Assembly: GCA_029204225.1 (NCBI GenBank)
Contig: CM055101.1
Location: 6,263,118 to 6,327,117, forward strand
Direction: 5' to 3'
From: Diphasiastrum complanatum
Taxonomy: Eukaryota; Streptophyta; Lycopodiopsida; Lycopodiales; Lycopodiaceae
Length of the DNA stretch: 64,000 nucleotides
In this document: positions 59,886 through 64,000 of the stretch, piece after piece
Layout: each line of letters starts with the position of its first letter
How positions within the stretch are numbered: position 1 is the first letter of the stretch
The notes under the pieces: generated by a model
What the model saw: only the letters and a program-made list of their open reading frames with translations
Told to the model about the DNA's origin: nothing
The model's database searches: none
Made by a program: the position numbers and the translations under genes

Positions 59886-59948
59886 TATATATATACATAT
59901 ACATATATATACATATACATATATCTATACATATCTAGATACGTGTAT
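58595..59948 (+). repeat. 1.35-kb duplicated segment, copy 2
   Basis: Near-identical to 51082-52427. Ends in the CTAA terminus at 59832-59835 and a (TA)(CA) tract (59836-59880). Confidence 0.93.
59807..59835 (+). mobile_element. Helitron-like 3' terminus (copy 2)
   Basis: GCTCGCC-AAC-GACGGGC hairpin, ACATGTTA, CTAA, then T. Same as 52294-52322 apart from one hairpin base. Confidence 0.55.
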
Positions 59949-60092
59949 TCGAACATTGTTGAAAAATGTGCCTCCCCCACCGGTATATAATTTGGGAAGA
60001 GACTAGTAAGATGCAAGTTTTCTTCTAATTCCTCTATCATTAGGATAAATAGTAACTCTTTGAACATTTCAACACCAACCAGATGGATTTTT
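59949..60092 (+). repeat. 146-bp block flanking the duplicated segment, right
   Basis: Direct repeat of 58446-58591 with a few substitutions (ttgaaaaatg against ttgacaaatg). Confidence 0.9.
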
Positions 60093-60141
60093 AAAGCGAT
60101 TCTTTCCTTATGTGTTTGCAACCATGTTTTATGCACCTCCA

Positions 60142-60440
60142 CTCACGAAGAGGCCGAGCGTCTCAAAAAGGATGGTGATGATCAACAATTATCTTCATCA
60201 ACAATAAAAACCAAGAAAGACAAATCCAAGCTAAAGTGCAACTTTTGTGGCAAAAAAGAGTTACTTGATTCTGAGTGCTTTAAGAGGAAAAGAGCAGAAT
60301 AAAATCAAGCCTATATCATAGGAGAGTGATAAAGATGAATCAACCATGATGCCCTTTTTTTCATCCTCAAGCTTCAAAGGTGCTGGAGAATATTCGGATC
60401 CCAAGGCAACCCTAACCCTAGTTAATAAGTGAGAGGGATT
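60142..60440 (+). pseudogene. Copia Gag zinc-knuckle remnant
   Basis: Reads DDQQLSSSTIKTKKDKSK, CNFCGKKELLDSECFKRKRAE, with the two CxxC cysteines and the last Cys but no His. Paralogue of 25681-25999. Confidence 0.7.
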
Positions 60441-61112
60441 TGGCACCCTACGTGTGTAATTGCAACCTGATGATCACATAGAGATTTGATTAATTAGAAA
60501 GTTAATAATAGGACTTTAGGCCTTTTTGTGGGACTTCCAATGTCACAAGGCCCAAAAGTCAAATTAGTGAATAAAATAGGGGTTTCGACCAAAATTGATT
60601 TTTAATCTGGGTACCTCCAATTAATGAATGGGTTCCCACTCATTTTAAATTTGATTAGTTAGGGAGGTAGGAATTGGCCAATAGGAATTGCGGCAAAGAC
60701 GCTCCAATCCATTATTTAAGTGGTAGTTTCGAATCATTGTACACATTCTCTCTTCATTTCCATACAAACAGGTTGGCCCTCATATGGAATGCATCAAGAA
60801 TGTCTTTGCTCTCTATCTCTCTTTCTCAATCTCTCATGCTTTCTTTGTATTTCCTAATTGTTGGATTTGATGTTTATTGGGATTGAATGTTCTTGTGCTT
60901 TTGTGAGAGAGAAGAGGAGAGAGAGGGGCAAGTTTCTATCATTGTGGATTAGGGTTAATGGATGTAGTGTTAATGTGCACATGTTGGATTTTGGAATATG
61001 ATATCGCTCTCATAGGAATGAACCTCCGCGTGACAACTAATCTCGTCTCCTTGATGCTTTTGTGCTTGGATCTAGGGTTGAGGCTAGGATAAGAAATAGC
61101 CCACTACAATTT
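60441..61112 (+). mobile_element. Gypsy-type LTR, 3' part
   Basis: Shared with 26000-26287 and, inverted, with 17815-18045. It ends at 'agcccactaca' just before the primer site. No element body follows; beyond 61.28 kb the sequence changes to copia remnants. Confidence 0.6.
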
Positions 61113-61130
61113 TGGTGCCGTTGCTAGGGA
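61113..61130 (+). promoter_or_regulatory. tRNA-Asp-like primer binding site
   Basis: TGGTGCCGTTGCTAGGGA, close to the site used by Athila/Tat gypsy elements (two changes). Homologues at 26288-26304 and 17813-17801. Confidence 0.65.
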
Positions 61131-61689
61131 GCTCCGCCAATTTTTTTTGTAGCGTGTTTGGGCTGGATGTTAGCTTGCATTTAGGCATGTTGTTTTGGCA
61201 TTAGTAGGGCTAAATTGCATCTTAGGGTTAGATTGGGAGCTATTTTGCTTGATTTGAGTGGTTTTGCTTGTTTGAAATCCAATTTGATTTTTGAGCAATG
61301 GAAGCCAAAGAGATCACAATTCTTAAAATCCATTTGGATCTGAGAAATCAGAGAAAACAACAAAAATCGTTCATTTCTGCAGATTTGGTGAAGAAGAACG
61401 CAATTCCATCATTAGACTTAATAACTTATTTCTCTCTTGAAAAGAACATTCGCCAAGTTGCATAAAGGACCGGATTCATACAGAGTATCTTCAGATTGAA
61501 GGGCAAAAATTAATTCCAAACAAATTTCTAGAAACAGAACAAAAACAATAAAAAAACCACCAAAAATCCTAAAAATAGAAAAAGAACCTTCGTTTGATTT
61601 ACTGCAATAGGTGCGATTCAGATCTATCTACTGTGAGGTCGGCAAAGATTAATAGCAAAAATAGAAGGCCACAGTGTCTGTTCATCTAG
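61131..61689. other. Degenerate retrotransposon DNA
   Basis: Inverted counterpart of about 17290-17800. No intact frame. Confidence 0.5.
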
Positions 61690-61800
61690 TTGATGGTAAC
61701 CTTTTGTTACCGTCATACTGAGAACATATTGGCTGATATTCCAACAAAGCCTTTGTCAAAGGGTAAACCTAAATTCATTTTGAGTACTACTATACAACTT
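61690..61800 (+). pseudogene. Ty1/copia RNase H C-terminal tail
   Basis: VTFCYRHTENILADIPTKPL followed by SKGKPKF; the standard end of copia RNase H. Paralogue of 17086-17280. Confidence 0.8.
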
Positions 61801-61980
61801 AAATACTCACTCTCTACAACACTCTACAGAAATGAACTGTTATTTAAACCAATATGCAGTTTTACAAGCATGTTGTTTCCAAATTCATTTTGGGTACTCC
61901 TATACAATATAAATACTCTCTCTATAAGACTCTACAGAAATGAGCTGATATTTAAACCAATCTACAGTTTTACAAGCATA
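61769..61980 (+). repeat. Two tandem copies of a ~105-bp unit after the RNase H tail
   Basis: 61769-61873 and 61877-61980 share 'aaattcattttg.gtact', 'aaatactc.ctctct' and 'cagttttacaagcat'. The second copy is what lines up with base 1 of the window. Confidence 0.85.
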
Positions 61981-63693
61981 TAATGACATTAGCCTAAATG
62001 GTTTTGTGATCAAAACCCATACTTAAATGATACTTGTCACGTGTTTTTGACATGGCTTTACTATAATTCCTCTGTTTTAATTTTTTTTTGGCAAAGATGG
62101 GAGGTTCAACTATGGGTATCCAAGTCTATGTAACAAAAGGACTTTCAAGGAAAATTTGCAATTATCTCCAAGGTGCATGGCCTTATCATTGGTCTATGTG
62201 ATGGTAAGTATTTATAGATTCTTCAAACTTCATATTTTTGTTTTATATGGAGCCCTTGATTTGATTGTGTTATGTTTTTTGTAAGCTTTACCCAATGAAA
62301 TTATTGACTTTTCAAATTAGATTTGTGAATTTGGATGTATTCCAATCTCACAATTAGATTTAGATATTGGTGGAGGGCTCAATTATCCAACATGGATGTG
62401 AGTCTGCATTCATGAAAACAAGAACGTAGCCTGCATGCATGAAATAAAGTGAACAAATTTTTTTTGTTGGTGCATGCTTGATTCCACAATGTTGTTCTTA
62501 TTGTGCTCTTGGATGCTTGAATCGAGAAATAAGACAATGGAAATTCTTTGAAAATGTATTTGTATTTTTTATGATAGTGTCTTCTTTTGGAGGATGTATA
62601 CAAAATGCGTTTCATGTATTGGATGAAGAATTGATGAAGTTTCCAAATATGCGTCTTGTAGTCTACCTTATTAATGGCTGGCAAAGATTATCTAAAATTG
62701 TGAATACTAAAAAGCAAATATTTTGAATATTTATCGTGATTATTGTGTACTAATAGTGATTATTATAAATTTTGATTGTGACTACTAAAATATTATAAAT
62801 ACTTATCATGATTATTGTGAGTACTAGTGTGAATATTTGAGGATCATTGCCAACTGCAAAATTCCAAGATGACGAACATATTTTGTGGCCAAAAATTAAA
62901 GTCAATGTAAGAAACTATCATCATATAAAAATCACCTATTATGTGCAATCTTAATTCTACAATTGTAAAAAATGTTAAACTACTTTTGTGGTAGTGGATG
63001 TGATAGTGTAAGCTCTTGCAACTTAAAACTTTAAAAGAAACAAATGAATCTCACCATAACTTAACTTACCAATAACTACCTCTTTAGCAAAAAAAACTAA
63101 TAAATGCATTTGTTTGAATCTGGAAGATAAGACATAAAATTGTAATGAATAATTTTTTTTTTTTCAATCCACAATTTCACAATCATGGAATACCACAAGG
63201 TTATTGTTTTATTAGGAGAATACAAATGAATCCCAACACCTAAACATGAATCTCATGTTTTTAGAATTCCGCAAACCTAATCATTTGTTCGATTATCCTA
63301 ATGAGTACTCCTTCACTCAAGGCGTAAATCCAATCATTATAGTGATCAGACCTGTCAAGAAGTATAGCCGAGATATTACAACCTAATTATATGCCAGGTT
63401 TAACTACGTACAGAGACAGATAGCATTGCCGGTGAAATATTTTATAAATAAGAATTGTCAATGTGCAGAGGATGTACTAAGAAGGCTCTAGTGTTTACTC
63501 CATACACTAATAGTGATGTTAACCTTGATTGTACTGGGTTTTCTGCTTTTTACCGTGGCTTACCGCAGAATTTGAACATTGAACATTGAAAGGTACAATA
63601 TCTACCTAGAGCACGTTGAGGACAGAAAAAACAATTGTTGTGAAGTTTAACTGCGCAAAAATGATCAAAGTTGAAGATCACCTTTGCATCGTC
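61872..63693. repeat. Right copy of window-end duplication, proximal block
   Basis: Matches 1-1876; see that entry. No gene is recognised. Confidence 0.8.
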
Positions 63694-63696
63694 AAC

Positions 63697-63735
63697 TAAG
63701 TGCAGTAGGACAAGGGAATAAGATCCGATGTAAAA
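63697..63735 (-). repeat. Inverted 39-bp segment at a deletion junction
   Basis: Reverse complement of about 3723-3761 (the 'atcggatcttattccc' block). It sits between the equivalent of 1876 and the equivalent of 3775. Confidence 0.88.
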
Positions 63736-64000
63736 TCTAGAAAGCTCGTCATATTTAATATCTAAAGTGGGTGAATTCAATGTCATGAAAAACAACCTCG
63801 CTAAACATCCCATTCATGTAGTAATCATTCAAAGTTGTGGACACTATATTGTAGCATGGAGTTATGGATAATAACTTGAAAGCATGTGCTCATGTTTACC
63901 ATGAATTACTCTTCACCATGCATTATATATCATTAATCTATCATAGCCTACCTATGACTAATAATGCCTTGATCTCCAACCAATGATAATATTACATATT
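63736..64000. repeat. Right copy of window-end duplication, distal block
   Basis: 63736-63788 matches 3775-3823 and 63780-64000 matches 4523-4750. It probably continues beyond the window. Confidence 0.85.

Noticed and set aside
58446-60092. A TRIM retrotransposon with 146-bp LTRs
   Set aside because: The terminal blocks do not begin TG or end CA, no primer site follows the left one, and the interior occurs at 51.1 kb without them.

Overview
The window is nuclear DNA from a plant with a large, repeat-rich genome. The evidence is AT-rich sequence with very long (GA)n, (GT)n and (AT)n tracts, Ty1/copia and Ty3/gypsy remnants with plant-type primer binding sites (initiator-Met tRNA and probable Asp tRNA), Helitron-like termini, and decayed fragments of plant gene families (S1-like secreted protein, ZIP metal transporter, G-type lectin receptor kinase, cytochrome P450). 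A fern or gymnosperm would fit, but the sequence alone does not settle the lineage. The only non-transposon gene that might be intact is the S1-like gene near 2.8-3.2 kb. Almost all else is transposon debris, pseudogenes and structural duplication.

Layout. 1-4786: the left member of a duplication whose right member occupies about 61.87-64.0 kb; the S1-like gene is present only on the left. 4.8-7.3 kb: a partial third copy of the palindrome arm, then a degenerate copia reverse transcriptase fragment. 7.3-10.1 kb: LTR-like DNA, gag, protease and an integrase lacking its core, from one copia family. 9014-16322: a giant near-perfect palindrome (two 3,646-bp arms, 17-bp spacer) carrying part of that copia element plus an unrecognised degenerate gene. 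16.3-18.4 kb: inverted fragments matching 6 kb, 61 kb and 57 kb, ending in a 150-bp (CT)n tract.

18.75-22.93 kb, 28.41-39.31 kb and 39.31-50.35 kb are three members of one segmental repeat; the second and third are adjacent ~10.9 and 11.0 kb tandem units, the first is truncated inside a (GA)n tract, and a 279-bp stub of a further unit follows at 50348-50626. Each member holds a pair of Helitron-like elements joined tail to tail across a 16-bp (TA)n and a broken ZIP transporter. The full units also hold a gypsy integrase remnant, a truncated lectin receptor kinase and a P450 N-terminal fragment. Between the first and second members (22.9-28.4 kb) are a minus-strand copia pol and mosaic copia/gypsy debris.

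50.6-60.1 kb: a 1.35-kb duplicated segment ending in a Helitron-like terminus (51082-52427 and 58595-59948) brackets a 5'-complete but 3'-truncated copia element (primer binding site 53123, integrase ORF 54615-56183, reverse transcriptase ending at 56788), a 204-bp (GA)n tract and a small foldback. 60.1-64.0 kb: gag zinc-knuckle remnant, gypsy LTR end, copia RNase H tail, and the right member of the window-end duplication.

There is no operon-like organisation. The interest lies in the rearrangements: a palindrome, tandem amplification of an already dead gene, paired Helitron ends, and a deletion/inversion scar whose breakpoints can be read by comparing copies.
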